Shown: positions 53,791 to 62,849 of the stretch, one piece after another
Layout of the letters: each line of letters opens with the position of its first letter
Position numbering within the stretch: the first letter of the stretch is position 1
Notes under the pieces: model-generated
Told to the model about the DNA's origin: nothing
The model's database searches: none
Seen by the model: the letters and a program-made list of their open reading frames with translations, nothing else
Translations under genes and position numbers: made by a program
Assembly (NCBI GenBank): GCA_963720645.1
Contig: CAVRFX010000024.1
Coordinates: 310,001-374,000 of the forward strand
DNA: 64,000 nucleotides
From: RYN-230 sp963720645
Lineage (GTDB): Bacteria; Actinomycetota; Actinomycetes; Streptosporangiales; Streptosporangiaceae
Direction of reading: 5' to 3'

Positions 53791-54036
53791 GTGGCGGAGA
53801 ACGGGCAGGAGCCGGGCGGGCGGAGCGATCCGGCCGGGCCGCCGCCGTCCCGGGTGGACAAGCGGCTCTACTTCGCGCTGATGTCGGTCTGCATCGGCTT
53901 GTTCGTCATCTCCTGGGCGGTCGTGGACCGCTATTCAGTCCTCGCGGCGATCATCCTGTCGGCGGTGGCGCTGGCCATCCCGCCGTTCGCCGCGATCATC
54001 GCCAACGCGACCAGCGCGACCGACCGCCGCCGGTGA
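53791..54036 (+). CDS. DUF3099-like membrane protein
   Basis: 81 residues from GTG 53791 (GGAGG only 2 bases before it, unusually close). After an acidic/Pro-rich head come two helices: RLYFALMSVCIGLFVISWAV and SVLAAIILSAVALAIPPFAA, followed by IIANATSATDRRR. Length and two-helix layout match the DUF3099 family of actinobacteria. It ends 3 bases before the stop of the convergent reductase-like gene. Confidence 0.72.
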   Translation: MAENGQEPGGRSDPAGPPPSRVDKRLYFALMSVCIGLFVISWAVVDRYSVLAAIILSAVALAIPPFAAIIANATSATDRRR

Positions 54037-54039
54037 CCG

Positions 54040-54609
54040 TCAGCGGCTGAGGGCCGCGTCCCGGTAGTGAAGATGAACCACGCCGCTGCGGAAGCGGCGC
54101 TCACCCACCAGTTCCAGCGGGAGACGGACGCCGGCGGGCAGCGCCGGCTTGCCGCCGCCCAGCACGATGGGCGAGATGACCAGGTGATACTCGTCGACCA
54201 GCCCGGCCGTGATGGCGTGCCCGGCCAGCCCGGGACCGCCGACGGTGATGTCCTGGCCGGCCTGTGCTTTCATCCGCCGGACCGCCTCGGGGTCGAAGTG
54301 CCGTTCGATCCTGGTCCGGGTGGTGGAGGCGCGGTCCAGGGTCCGGGAGTACACGACCTTGTCGGCGGCCTGCCAGATCCGGGCGAAGTCGAGCATGAGC
54401 GGCGGCTGGCCCGGGCGGGTGTCCGCGGTCTCCCAGCCCACCATCGCCTCGTACAGCCGGCGCCCGTACAGGTAGGTGCCGACCGGCCGCTCGAAGTCGT
54501 TGATGAAGGCGAACACCTCATCGTCCGGCATGCCCCACTCGTAGCGGCCCTTGTCGTCTTCGATGTAGCCATCCAGCGATGTGATCGCCATGTAGATCAG
54601 CTTGGCCAC
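54040..54609 (-). CDS. Dihydrofolate reductase family protein (RibD C-terminal type)
   Basis: 189 residues from GTG 54609, with GGGAGG 6 bases before it; the longer frame passes through a terminator. LIYMAITSLDGYIEDDKGRY (strand 1), YGRRLYEAMVGWE, KVVYSRTLD and DITVGGPGLAGHAITAGLVD (nucleotide loop GGPG) are the conserved blocks. ISPIVLGGGKPALP ends the fold. Reductase-like, NADPH expected; substrate unknown. Confidence 0.87.
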   Translation of the reverse strand: MAKLIYMAITSLDGYIEDDKGRYEWGMPDDEVFAFINDFERPVGTYLYGRRLYEAMVGWETADTRPGQPPLMLDFARIWQAADKVVYSRTLDRASTTRTRIERHFDPEAVRRMKAQAGQDITVGGPGLAGHAITAGLVDEYHLVISPIVLGGGKPALPAGVRLPLELVGERRFRSGVVHLHYRDAALSR

Positions 54610-54722
54610 CGCCGTCCTCCCTTCCCCATCGGCCGTCCCGGAGATCATATTCCTATACGGGAATGCGTCAAAGCGGGCCGCGGCTCCCCCTGCGGGGCAG
54701 GTGCCACGGAAGGCGGACCGAA

Positions 54723-54764
54723 AGCAGCAGCCCCCTGGTGGCGATGCACCAGGGGGCTGCTGCT
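54723..54764 (-). terminator. 18-bp hairpin after tRNA-Ser(GCT)
   Basis: Perfect arms 54723-54740 and 54747-54764 with a 6-base loop, 7 bases past the tRNA 3' end. Very stable (C5/G5 core). Terminates the tRNA transcript on the minus strand. Confidence 0.75.
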
Positions 54765-54771
54765 CAGCGAG

Positions 54772-54860
54772 CGGAGGCTCGGGGATTTGAACCCCGGATG
54801 GGCGCGAACCCAAACCGCATTAGCAGTGCGGCGCCATAGACCGGACTAGGCGAAGCCTCC
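54772..54860 (-). tRNA. tRNA-Ser (GCT anticodon)
   Basis: 89 nt on the minus strand. Acceptor stem GGAGGCT/AGCCTCC, anticodon loop CTGCTAA (anticodon GCT) between CCGCA and TGCGG, long variable arm, T-loop GTTCAAATC. CCA is not encoded. No duplicated 3' end was found elsewhere in the window. Confidence 0.95.
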
Positions 54861-54999
54861 CCGACGACCAAGCGGTCCGCATCAGCGTACCGGGATGCCG
54901 CCAGACGTGCCAAAGCAGTTGGCGCACTGCCGCGGAAACAGCCCGGATCAGGTCAGCCGGCGGGCGCGGTGCCGGGCACCGGGACGGCGCCGGGCCGGG

Positions 55000-56643
55000 C
55001 TACGGCACCTCGGTCACGTCGTAGTCGCCCGCGGCGTACGCCGCCCTGATCCGGGTCTTCGAGAACTTCCCGACGCTGGTCTTCGGTACCTCCTCGATGA
55101 ACGACCAGCGCTCGGGGAGCTGCCAGCGGGGCAGCCGCTCACCCAGGTATTCCTTGAGCTCCTTGGCGGTGACCGTGGCCCCCTGCGTAATCACCACAGC
55201 AGCCAGCGGGCGCTCGCCCCACTTCTCATCGGGCACCCCGATGACGGCGGCCTCGGCCACCTCGGGGTGGCCCATCAGGAGGTTCTCCAGTTCCATGGAG
55301 GAGATCCACTCGCCGCCGGACTTGATCACGTCCTTGGCCCGGTCGGTGAGGGTCACGTAGCCGAGCCGGTCGATGGTCCCGACATCGCCGGTGCGCAGCC
55401 AGCCGTCGTCAAACTTCCCGGGGTCGTCGTCCTTGTAGTACGACCCGGTGATCCAGGGGCCGCGGACCTGGACCTCGCCGACCGAGACACCGTCGTTCGG
55501 CAGCACCGCCCCGCTGTCCCCGACCAGGCGCCCCTCCACGGTGCAGAACAGGCGCCCCGCGGTGTCCCGGTAATGCCAGGCCTCCTCCCCGCTCACCCCC
55601 TCCGGCGGCCGGGCGAGGCTGCCCAGCGGCGAGGTCTCGGTCATCCCCCAGGCCTGGAGGATCTCGACGCCGAGTTCCTTCTGGAAGGCCTCCATCAGCG
55701 CGTGCGGGACCGCGGAACCGCCGCAGGGCACCAGGCGCAGCGAGGACACGTCACCGCCGTGGGCGCGGACGTGCTGGAGCAGCCCGCTCCAGATGGTCGG
55801 AACCGCCCCGGCGATCGTCGGCCGCTCGGTCTCGATCAGCCGGACCAGCGGCTCGGGGTGCAGGAACCGGTCGGGCATGATCAGGTCGGCGCCGCTCAGC
55901 ACCGCCGCGTAGGCCAGCCCCCAGGCGTTGGCGTGGAACATCGGGACCACCGGCAGGACCCGGTCGGTGTCGTTCAGGGCGAACGAGTTGCCCAGGCAGG
56001 CACCCATCGCGTGCAGGTAGGTGGACCGGTGGCTGTACACGACGCCCTTGGGCATGCCGGTGGTGCCGCTGGTGTAGCACATCGCGGCGGCGGTCCGCTC
56101 GTCGAGATCGGGCCAGCTGAACGTGGCCGGCTGGGCGGCCAGCAGTTCCTCGTAGTAGTGCACCTCGTGACCGTGCCCGACCAGCGCGGTGGCATCGGCG
56201 GATCCCTCGCCGGAGGGCGGCCCGGTCAGCACGATGTGGCGGACCGTCTCCAGGCCGGGCAGGATCGCGGCCAGCAGTGGCACCAGGGTGGGCTCGGTGA
56301 TGATCACATCGTCGCCGGCGTGGTTGGCGATATAGCTGAGCTGCTTGTGATCGAGCCGGAGGTTCAGCGTGTGCAGCACCGCCCCCATGGAGGGCACGGC
56401 GAGGTAGGCCTCCAGGTGCTCGGCGTTGTTCCACATCAGGGTGGCGACCCGCTGATCCGCGTCCACGCCCAGTTCCCGCAGGGCACCGGCGAGTTGCGCG
56501 GCGCGGGCGCCGGTCTGGGCGTAGGACTGGCGGCGGACGCCGTCCGTCGTGCACGTGACGACCTCACTGTCCCCGTAGACCGTCGTGCCGTAGCGCATCA
56601 GCCCGGTCACCGTCAGGGGCACGTCCATCATCGTGCTGAGCAC
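55000..56643 (-). CDS. Acyl-CoA ligase (AMP-forming)
   Basis: 547 residues, GTG at 56643 after AGGAGGTGG. AMP-binding motif TSGTTGMPKGVVYSH at about 190, then VVPMFHANAWGLAYAAVLSG, QAWGMTETSPLGS, and DRAKDVIKSGGEWISSMELE with the C-terminal lysine in KTSVGKFSKTRIRAAY. It activates a carboxylic acid to acyl-CoA through an acyl-adenylate; close to the AlkK-type fatty-acid ligases. No signal peptide. Single gene with a divergent-looking upstream gap. Confidence 0.92.
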   Translation of the reverse strand: MLSTMMDVPLTVTGLMRYGTTVYGDSEVVTCTTDGVRRQSYAQTGARAAQLAGALRELGVDADQRVATLMWNNAEHLEAYLAVPSMGAVLHTLNLRLDHKQLSYIANHAGDDVIITEPTLVPLLAAILPGLETVRHIVLTGPPSGEGSADATALVGHGHEVHYYEELLAAQPATFSWPDLDERTAAAMCYTSGTTGMPKGVVYSHRSTYLHAMGACLGNSFALNDTDRVLPVVPMFHANAWGLAYAAVLSGADLIMPDRFLHPEPLVRLIETERPTIAGAVPTIWSGLLQHVRAHGGDVSSLRLVPCGGSAVPHALMEAFQKELGVEILQAWGMTETSPLGSLARPPEGVSGEEAWHYRDTAGRLFCTVEGRLVGDSGAVLPNDGVSVGEVQVRGPWITGSYYKDDDPGKFDDGWLRTGDVGTIDRLGYVTLTDRAKDVIKSGGEWISSMELENLLMGHPEVAEAAVIGVPDEKWGERPLAAVVITQGATVTAKELKEYLGERLPRWQLPERWSFIEEVPKTSVGKFSKTRIRAAYAAGDYDVTEVP

Positions 56644-56756
56644 GGGCCACCTCCTTGTGATTCACCCCCGGCGCGCCTGCACCGGTCCCGCGTCGTTTCT
56701 CGTCGGATCGTGTCATGCCTGGCGGCGAAACGGCACCCTCCGGCCCTGGGAATCCG

Positions 56757-57560
56757 TCAGCCTTCCAGCAGGTCCGCGTCGATCCGCAGCTTGGCGACCG
56801 CCCGGGACACGGTGCTCTTGACGGTGCCCAGGCTGACCCCGAGGACGTTGGCGATTTCCGCCTCGCTCATGTCCTCGTAATAGCGCAGCACCACGGCCGC
56901 CCGCATCCGCTGCGGCAGCCGCTCGATCGCCCGGCGCAGCGCGTCCTGCACCTCGCTGTCGCTGGCGTGATCGATGACCGGCTGATCGGGGATCTCGTCT
57001 GTCGGGTACTCCTCGACCCGGCGCCGCCGCCACCAGGAGATGTGCGTGTTGACCATGGCCCGCCGCACGTAGCCGTCCACGGCGGCGCGGTCCTCGATCC
57101 GGTCCCACGCCTGGTAGGTCTTGGCCAGCGCCGCCTGGACGAGATCCTCGGCATCCGCCCGGTTGCGGGTCAGCAGGTAGGCCATCCGCAGCAGCGACCC
57201 GCTCCGGGACGTGACGTACTCGTGGAAGGCCGGGTCGCCCGCGGCCGGCGGCTCGCGCCGGGGCGCGGGCGGCAGCTCCTGCCGCGGCGCGCGCGCCAGC
57301 TCCTGCCGCGGCCCGGGCGCCAGCTCCTGCTGCGGTTCGCGCGCCGTGACCGCACGGCTAACCGGCGCGCCCGCCGCAACGCCTCGCGCGGAATCGCCCT
57401 GACCCTGAGTCCCGGCGTGCCTGCTGCGCGGTGTGACCCCGTTTCCCCGCGCACCGGCCACGACGTGATCGCCCCCGACGCTCACACCCCAACCGTACCC
57501 AGCTAACACGCTGACCCCACGGTTCAGCCGTGTGCCGGCGAGGCGGCGCTTCGCGGGCAA
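56757..57560 (-). CDS. SigE-family ECF RNA polymerase sigma factor
   Basis: Up to 267 residues; GTG 57485 is another possible start. The conserved part begins near residue 110: FHEYVTSRSGSLLRMAYLLT, NRADAEDLVQAALAKTYQAW (region 2), then RMRAAVVLRYYEDMSEAEIA and GVSLGTVKSTVSRAVAKLRI (region 4). The N-terminus is a long Pro/Arg/Glu-rich extension with repeated RQEL units, unusual for the family and possibly non-coding if a later start is used. No anti-sigma factor is adjacent. Confidence 0.83.
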   Translation of the reverse strand: MPAKRRLAGTRLNRGVSVLAGYGWGVSVGGDHVVAGARGNGVTPRSRHAGTQGQGDSARGVAAGAPVSRAVTAREPQQELAPGPRQELARAPRQELPPAPRREPPAAGDPAFHEYVTSRSGSLLRMAYLLTRNRADAEDLVQAALAKTYQAWDRIEDRAAVDGYVRRAMVNTHISWWRRRRVEEYPTDEIPDQPVIDHASDSEVQDALRRAIERLPQRMRAAVVLRYYEDMSEAEIANVLGVSLGTVKSTVSRAVAKLRIDADLLEG

Positions 57561-57635
57561 CGTGCCGGAACCGCTTGACGCGTGCCTCTCCCGCCCTCAT
57601 CGTCATGACCTGGGATGTTTGCCTTGGGAGGGTCG

Positions 57636-58801
57636 ATGGTTGTCCAACGCGGTGACTTAGCGTGTTGTGTCCGTTGCGCAGGACCAACGGCCGCGGGACG
57701 CCTGGCCCGGCGGCATCTGCTCAAGGCCGCGGTGCACCCGCCGGCCGCCGGATCCCCCGCGGGAGGCGGCCGGGTCCGGGCCGCCGGCCGCGCGATCCCC
57801 TGACCCGCAGACGCCTGGCCACAGCCCCGCAGGGCCCGGCCGTGTTCACCGGGACGGTGCTGGACACCAGCCCGCAGATCATCACCCTGTACGGCCCCGG
57901 CGGGGAGCGGCGGATCGCGCTGCGGCCCGGGACCAGCGTGTGGCGTGGCCACCCCATCGACCCGACCGCGCTGGAGAGCGGGGACACGGTGGTGGTCCGG
58001 GCCCTGCCGGGGCAGCACAGCGTCGCCGACCGGATCTGGGCCAACACGGGCCGGGTAACCGGGGTGATCCTGGAGCGGGACCGGGAGAGCATGCTCATCG
58101 ATGAGGGCCGGACCGCCCGGCGCCAGGCCGTGCTGATCCCGCCGCACGTCATGGGCCGGCTCCAGGTCCGGTTCCCGCGCCTGGAGCCGGGCTACCTGGT
58201 CGACGTCATCGGGCTGCGCGGCCGCGGCTTCCTCGAGGCGCTGGTCCCCGCCACCTCCCAGCCTGCCTACCGGGCCGGTGAGGCGCCCGTACGGGTGCCG
58301 GTACGCGGCCATCCCCCGGCTCGCATCGCGGGATCGGCCGTCTGGCACGAGGCCGCCGGCCCGGCGGATGAGGAAGGCATCCGGTACGCCGCCCTCGACC
58401 CGGAGACCGGCTGCCGGGAACAGCCGCTCGCCGGGTCCGCCTGCCCGCGGCTGCCCTACCTGTCGGTCGGCAGCCTGCTGAGGGTCCGCAACGAGTGCAC
58501 GGGCACCGCACGGGTGCTCCCCGTGTCCGGCTGCGCGGCGACCGCGCAGATCTTCTGCGACCGGTGCGTCACCTGCGGCACCTCGCCCCGGGGGCGGATC
58601 GCGGACCTGCCCATGGCCAGCTTCGTGGCCATGGGGGGCGACCTGGAACGCGGCTGCTTCAACGCCACGATCTCGCCCGGCTACCGGCCGGCCCGGTCCC
58701 CGGCACCGGCAGCCGCCGGGTCACGGGCGGCCTGCCGGCACCGGCGGGGCCGGCATGACGCCCCTGGATCTGCCGGCCACCCTGGCGGCCGACCTGCGTG
58801 A
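57636..58801 (+). CDS. Cysteine-rich exported protein paired with MauE, N-terminus unresolved
   Basis: The body (57846 onward) is intact: VFTGTVLDTSPQIITLYGPG, a domain with VWRGHPIDPTALESGDTVVV, and a conserved Cys-rich end (LLRVRNECTGTARVLPVSGC, FCDRCVTCGTSPRGRIADLP, LERGCFNATI). An ATG at 57636 begins a frame with LARRHLLKAA, a possible twin-arginine start, but a shift near 57740-57800 is needed to join it. The stop at 58801 overlaps the MauE start by 47 bp, so the pair is coupled. Homologous pairs occur next to MauE in actinobacteria; no function assigned. Confidence 0.6.
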
Positions 58802-59694
58802 CATCCAGCCACCGGTGATCGCGGGCATCCTCCTCGGCGCGTGCCTGGCCAAGCTGGGCCGCGTGGTACGCCGCGGCACGATCGACGCCGCCCTCGGCCC
58901 CACCCAGCTGTTCCCGCTCCGGCTGCGCCGCCCGCTGGCCATGGTGACCTGCGCGTTCGAGATGAGCCTGGGGCTCGCGCTGCTGGTCACCGTGCTGCCG
59001 GTGGGAACCCGCGCCGGGGTGCCCTTGTTCGCACCCCGCGCGGCGACCGGGGCCCGGCTCGCGGCCGCCGCGTTCTTCCTCGTGGCCGCGGCCGCCCTGG
59101 TCGAGTTGCGAGGACGGCGGCCCGACCTGGGCTGCGGCTGCTTCGGGGACTTCAGCACCCGCCCGGCCTGCCGCTGGCCGATCGCCCGCGCGGCCGTGCT
59201 TACCGCCGGCGCGCTGATCTCCGTCGAGAGCCCCGCCCTGTACCTGCCGCCGCGCGGCCACGGGGCGCTGCTCTTCCTGGGGATCGTCTGCGCCGAGCTG
59301 GCGCTGATCGCAGCGCTGTCTCCCGAGGTCAGCGAGGCGCTGGTCCGGCTGGGCTACACCGACCCGTGCGAGCTGCGCCAGCTGCCGGCCGAGCCGGACC
59401 CTCGCGGCGCTGCACCGCAGCCGGCCGTGGCGCAAGCACGCCCGGGCGATCACCACCGAGCTGCCCATCGACATGTGGCGGGAGCTGTGCTGGCGGTACG
59501 TCGTCTTCCCGTGCCGCCAGGACGGCATCAACGCGGAAGTGGTGTTCGCGGTCCAGCTGAAACGGCGCCGTCCCCTGGTCCAGGCGGCCATCCTGCCGCT
59601 GGCCCCTGACGGGCCCGGCGGCCCGCCCGCGAGGCCCGTAACCGCGCAGGGCGGGGGGCAGCAGGGGGCTATGCGCTTATCTAAGCGCGTCTAG
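58755..59694 (+). pseudogene. MauE/DoxX-like membrane protein with frameshifted C-terminus
   Basis: ATG 58755. Four helices (VIAGILLGACLAKLGRVVRR; FEMSLGLALLVTVLPVG; AAAAFFLVAAAALVEL; LFLGIVCAELALIAALS) carry the MauE motif LGCGCFGDFSTRPAC. MauE proteins assist disulfide or quinone-cofactor maturation in methylamine dehydrogenase clusters. A one-base shift near 59395 moves the conserved C-terminus (WRELCWRYVVFPCRQDGINA, VVFAVQLKRRRPLV) into another frame, ending at 59694. The joined protein would be about 313 residues. Confidence 0.65.
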
Positions 59695-59826
59695 CTTCCA
59701 GCCTAGACAGCTCCATAATGAGCCAGAGGATCCTGGACGGAGGAGAAGGCCGCGCGCTGACGGCCTGGCGCGGTGGGCCCGCGCGCTGCTGCCTGCGGGA
59801 GCTGGACCCGCGGGAACCTTGGCGGC

Positions 59827-61009
59827 CTACGCGGGCTGGGCCCGCAGGAACCGGCCGAAGTGCGGCACGGTGAACGCGATCAGGCCACGCTCGGAGCTGT
59901 AGATCAGCCCCTTCTTGATCAGGCCATCCCGGGCCGGGGACACGCTGGACGGCTTGCGGCCCAGCTCGTCGGCCACCTGCGCGGTCTGCACCGGGTCGTC
60001 ACCGAGCTGCGCCATGGCCCGCATGTAGTCGCGTTCGGCCGGCGTGGCCCGCTCGTACCGGCTGCCGAAGAAGCCCACCGCCAGCTCCGCCTCGGCCTGC
60101 GGGCTGGCCACGGCGACGTCCTTCGCCGTCACCGGGCTGGCCGTGGCCACATCCCAGGTGACCTTGCCGTAGGCCTGGACGAAGTACGGGTACCCGTCCG
60201 CCGCCCGGTACAGCGCGTCCAGCGCGTCCGGCTCGAAGTCCGCCCCCTCCCGCTGCGCGGGGGCGAGCAGGGCCTGGTCGGCGGCGGCGCCGGTCCAGGC
60301 GGTCGATCGACACGTACCGGAACAGCCGCTCGGAATAGCTCTTGCTGGCGGACAGCACCGACGGCAGGTGAGGCAGGCCCGCCCCGACCACGATGAGCGG
60401 GCCGCCGGTCTGGGACAGCTCGTGGGTGGCGGCGCACAGCGCGGACACGTCGGGCGCAGGCACGTCCTGCATCTCATCGATGAACAGCGCGATGCCCACG
60501 CTGAGGTCCCCGGCCACCGACGCGGCGTCGGTGAACAGCTCCATCAGGTCGATCTCCAGGTCCCCGGAGTCGGCCCGGCCCCGGACCGCGGGCACGTCGA
60601 TCCCCAGGTGCGGGGTGAAGGTGCCCTTCGGCGCCTTGGGGTCCCGGGCCGCGAACGCCTTGAGCACCCCGAGGAACTGCTCGATCCGGTCCGGCGCGCG
60701 GTGCCGCGGGGCGAGTTCCCGGACCGCCATGTGCAGTGCACCCGCGACGGGCCGGCGGATCGACTGCTCCGGCCGGGCCTCGATCTTCCCGGTCCCCCAC
60801 AGCCGCTGCAGGGCCATCGAGCGGAAGGCGTTGAGGAGAACGGTCTTGCCCACCCCGCGCAGCCCGGTGAGGACGATGCTGCGTTCCGGGCGGCCGCGGG
60901 CGATGCGTTCCAGCACGACCTCGAACTGGCTGAGTTCCCGGTCCCGGCCGGCCAGCTCAGGCGGCCGCTGGCCCGCGCCCGGCGCGTAGGGATTGCGTAC
61001 AGGGTCCAC
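59827..61009 (-). pseudogene. AAA ATPase (ORC/Cdc6-like), one frameshift
   Basis: The start is at 61009 (MDPVRNPYAPGAGQRPPELA). Walker A is IVLTGLRGVGKTVLLNAF and Walker B region VGIALFIDEMQDV, followed by LIVVGAGLPHLPSVLSASKS. Near 60298 one base shifts the frame; the remaining sequence is QALLAPAQREGADFEPDALD, ADGYPYFVQAYGKVTWDVAT and a winged helix (VADELGRKPSSVSPARDGLI) to 59827. Joined length is about 393 residues. The family of stand-alone ORC-like ATPases with winged helix is common in actinomycetes; role unknown. The Walker motifs are intact. Confidence 0.68.
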
Positions 61010-61072
61010 GGCCTAGCAGCCTATGCGCGGCTCTAGCCCGAACCCTAGATTCACGTAGAAAGCACTGCCGGC

Positions 61073-61240
61073 GTGTCGCCAAGAGCCCCGCGAGCCGACA
61101 TTGGGCATATCTCTCCGGCCGACCCGTGGCTGCCCGCCGCCGTGGCGGCCACCTTCGTTCCCGGCATCCTGGTCGTGGTGGCGATCGTGAGGTTCGTGCT
61201 GTGGGTCCGCCGGCGGTCGCGGCGGACACCGGCCCCGTGA
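61073..61240 (+). CDS. Possible 55-residue single-helix membrane protein
   Basis: A GTG-initiated frame. A short soluble head is followed by one helix (WLPAAVAATFVPGILVVVAI) and a basic tail WVRRRSRRTPAP. Codon usage is plausible but no clear ribosome site is visible. It lies in the gap between the ATPase start (divergent) and the secreted protein. Uncertain. Confidence 0.35.
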   Translation: MSPRAPRADIGHISPADPWLPAAVAATFVPGILVVVAIVRFVLWVRRRSRRTPAP

Positions 61241-61332
61241 CGCTGATGGAGCCGAAGTGGCCGGGGCGCGGTGCCTCCCCCTGGCACCGCACCCCGGCTG
61301 GCTCATCCGTGCTGACTGAGCCGGACAGGCCG

Positions 61333-62484
61333 TTAGTGAAGCAGGCGCAGTGTGTTCACCGCGTCGTCCACGTAGTAAAGACCGGAGGCGTGCGGCGCGA
61401 CGGCCAGGCCGAACAGCGCCCCGGCCCCCTTCGGGCTGCCGGACTTGTCGAGGAACCGCTTGGCGATCTGGACGCCCGACGGCGTGGTCTCGACCAGCTT
61501 GCCGTTACCGCCGTTGACGGTGAGGACATTCCCGCCCGGGGCCACGGTCAGCCCGAGCGGCGTGTTCAGCGCGCCGCCGGAGGTGACCACGAAACCGGTC
61601 CCGGCGCTGCTGTGCCGGAACGGGGCGTTCGGGATCGCGGTGACCCGGTTACCCAGTGCGTCCGCGACGTAGAGGGTGCCGCGGGCGTTCAGGCCCACTC
61701 CCGTCGGCCCGATGACCAGGGCGGCGGGGTCGGTCCGCTGCATGAACCCGGAGCCGATCGTCCGCACGCCGAGGACCTGCGGGGCGTGGCGGTGATGAAG
61801 GCCCAGGGTGAGCCGGAGCACGGTGCCCTGGTTCACCACTTTGCCGTTGGCCGCCACGGTCCCGTTGAGGACGTTCGTGACGAACAGCTGCGCGAAGTGG
61901 CGGTTGCTGATCGCGGTCATGTCCCACGGGCCGTTGATGCCCTGGCCGGACACCGTCTCCCGGACATGGCCCCAGCGGTCCAGGACCAGCAGGCAGCCGG
62001 CCTTGGCCGTCGCGGCCGTGCCGTCGGTGGTGGGCAGGCTGCCGACCACGACCCAGCCGCCGTGCAGGATGGAGAGCGCCGTGGTCAGGCCGATCCCGCC
62101 GGGACAGGCCCCGGGCAGGTGCTTGGCGCTGATCCGGGCGAACGTGGTCCTCGAGCCGCCGGGCGACACCTGGACGATCGTGGTCCCTGTGCCCTGCAGG
62201 TTCTTCTTGTTGTTGAAGTTGCTGACCAGGACGCTGCCGCGGTGCAGGATGCCCTGGCTGCGGCCGACCACGGCCACGCCGTACGGGTTGACGTCACCGT
62301 TGCCCGGGACCGTCGATGCGATCGTGGAGATCTTGTGAAAGTGGCTGATGAAGGATTGCTGTCCGTGCGGGCTGGCCGTGGTCCGCGCCTGCGCCCCCGC
62401 GGCAGGCGCCATGGCCAGGGCCGCTGCCGCGACAGTCGCCACTGAGGCGGCTGACGCAAGGCCCACGCGATGGATGAAGGACAT
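61333..62484 (-). CDS. Secreted beta-propeller (NHL-like) protein
   Basis: 383 residues. Signal peptide to about residue 31 (HRVGLASAASVATVAAAALA with MAPAAGAQA cleavage region). Repeats of the form NxxGVAVV, GPTGVGLNARGTLYVADALG, GLTVAPGGNVLTVNGGNGKL and GLAVAPHASGLYYVDDAVNT form propeller blades as in NHL/SMP-30-like proteins. Probably extracellular with a ligand-binding or sugar-lactone role. No catalytic residues can be assigned. It stands alone. Confidence 0.8.
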   Translation of the reverse strand: MSFIHRVGLASAASVATVAAAALAMAPAAGAQARTTASPHGQQSFISHFHKISTIASTVPGNGDVNPYGVAVVGRSQGILHRGSVLVSNFNNKKNLQGTGTTIVQVSPGGSRTTFARISAKHLPGACPGGIGLTTALSILHGGWVVVGSLPTTDGTAATAKAGCLLVLDRWGHVRETVSGQGINGPWDMTAISNRHFAQLFVTNVLNGTVAANGKVVNQGTVLRLTLGLHHRHAPQVLGVRTIGSGFMQRTDPAALVIGPTGVGLNARGTLYVADALGNRVTAIPNAPFRHSSAGTGFVVTSGGALNTPLGLTVAPGGNVLTVNGGNGKLVETTPSGVQIAKRFLDKSGSPKGAGALFGLAVAPHASGLYYVDDAVNTLRLLH

Positions 62485-62849
62485 TCGCCGCTCCCTTTCC
62501 CTGGATGCCCGGCCCCTCGGTGGGGTCCGCGCACGGCGCCAGGGCGGGATGAAAGCGCACCACGCAGCCGCATCGGGCAGCCGGCCAGTTGCGTGGCGAT
62601 CACCAGCAGGTCCAGCTCACGGCCCAAGGAGCACCGTGCGGCTAGCCCTGTCTGGCCGACAACTGGCCGGCGGGCACCATGCGGACCACGCCCGCTCCGC
62701 GCGCCGCACCCCTAGTCACGGGAATGGTGCACAGCGGGTTCAGGTTGAGGCCAAGATTGTTTCAGCCGATTTTCAGAAGGTGATTTATCCGGGCAATTCG
62801 CCAGGCTCTGGGGGCCGCTGCGCTGGCCGGCCGGACAGGCGCGGCCTGG
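62485..62849. other. Gap between secreted protein and CtaG genes, no gene seen
   Basis: 365 bp. The right half has an AT-rich patch (about 62750-62795, AAGATTGTTTCAGCC to GGTGATTTATCCGG) next to the CtaG stop. No coding frame or hairpin was convincing. It probably carries the promoter of the secreted protein on the minus strand near 62490-62600. Confidence 0.35.
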
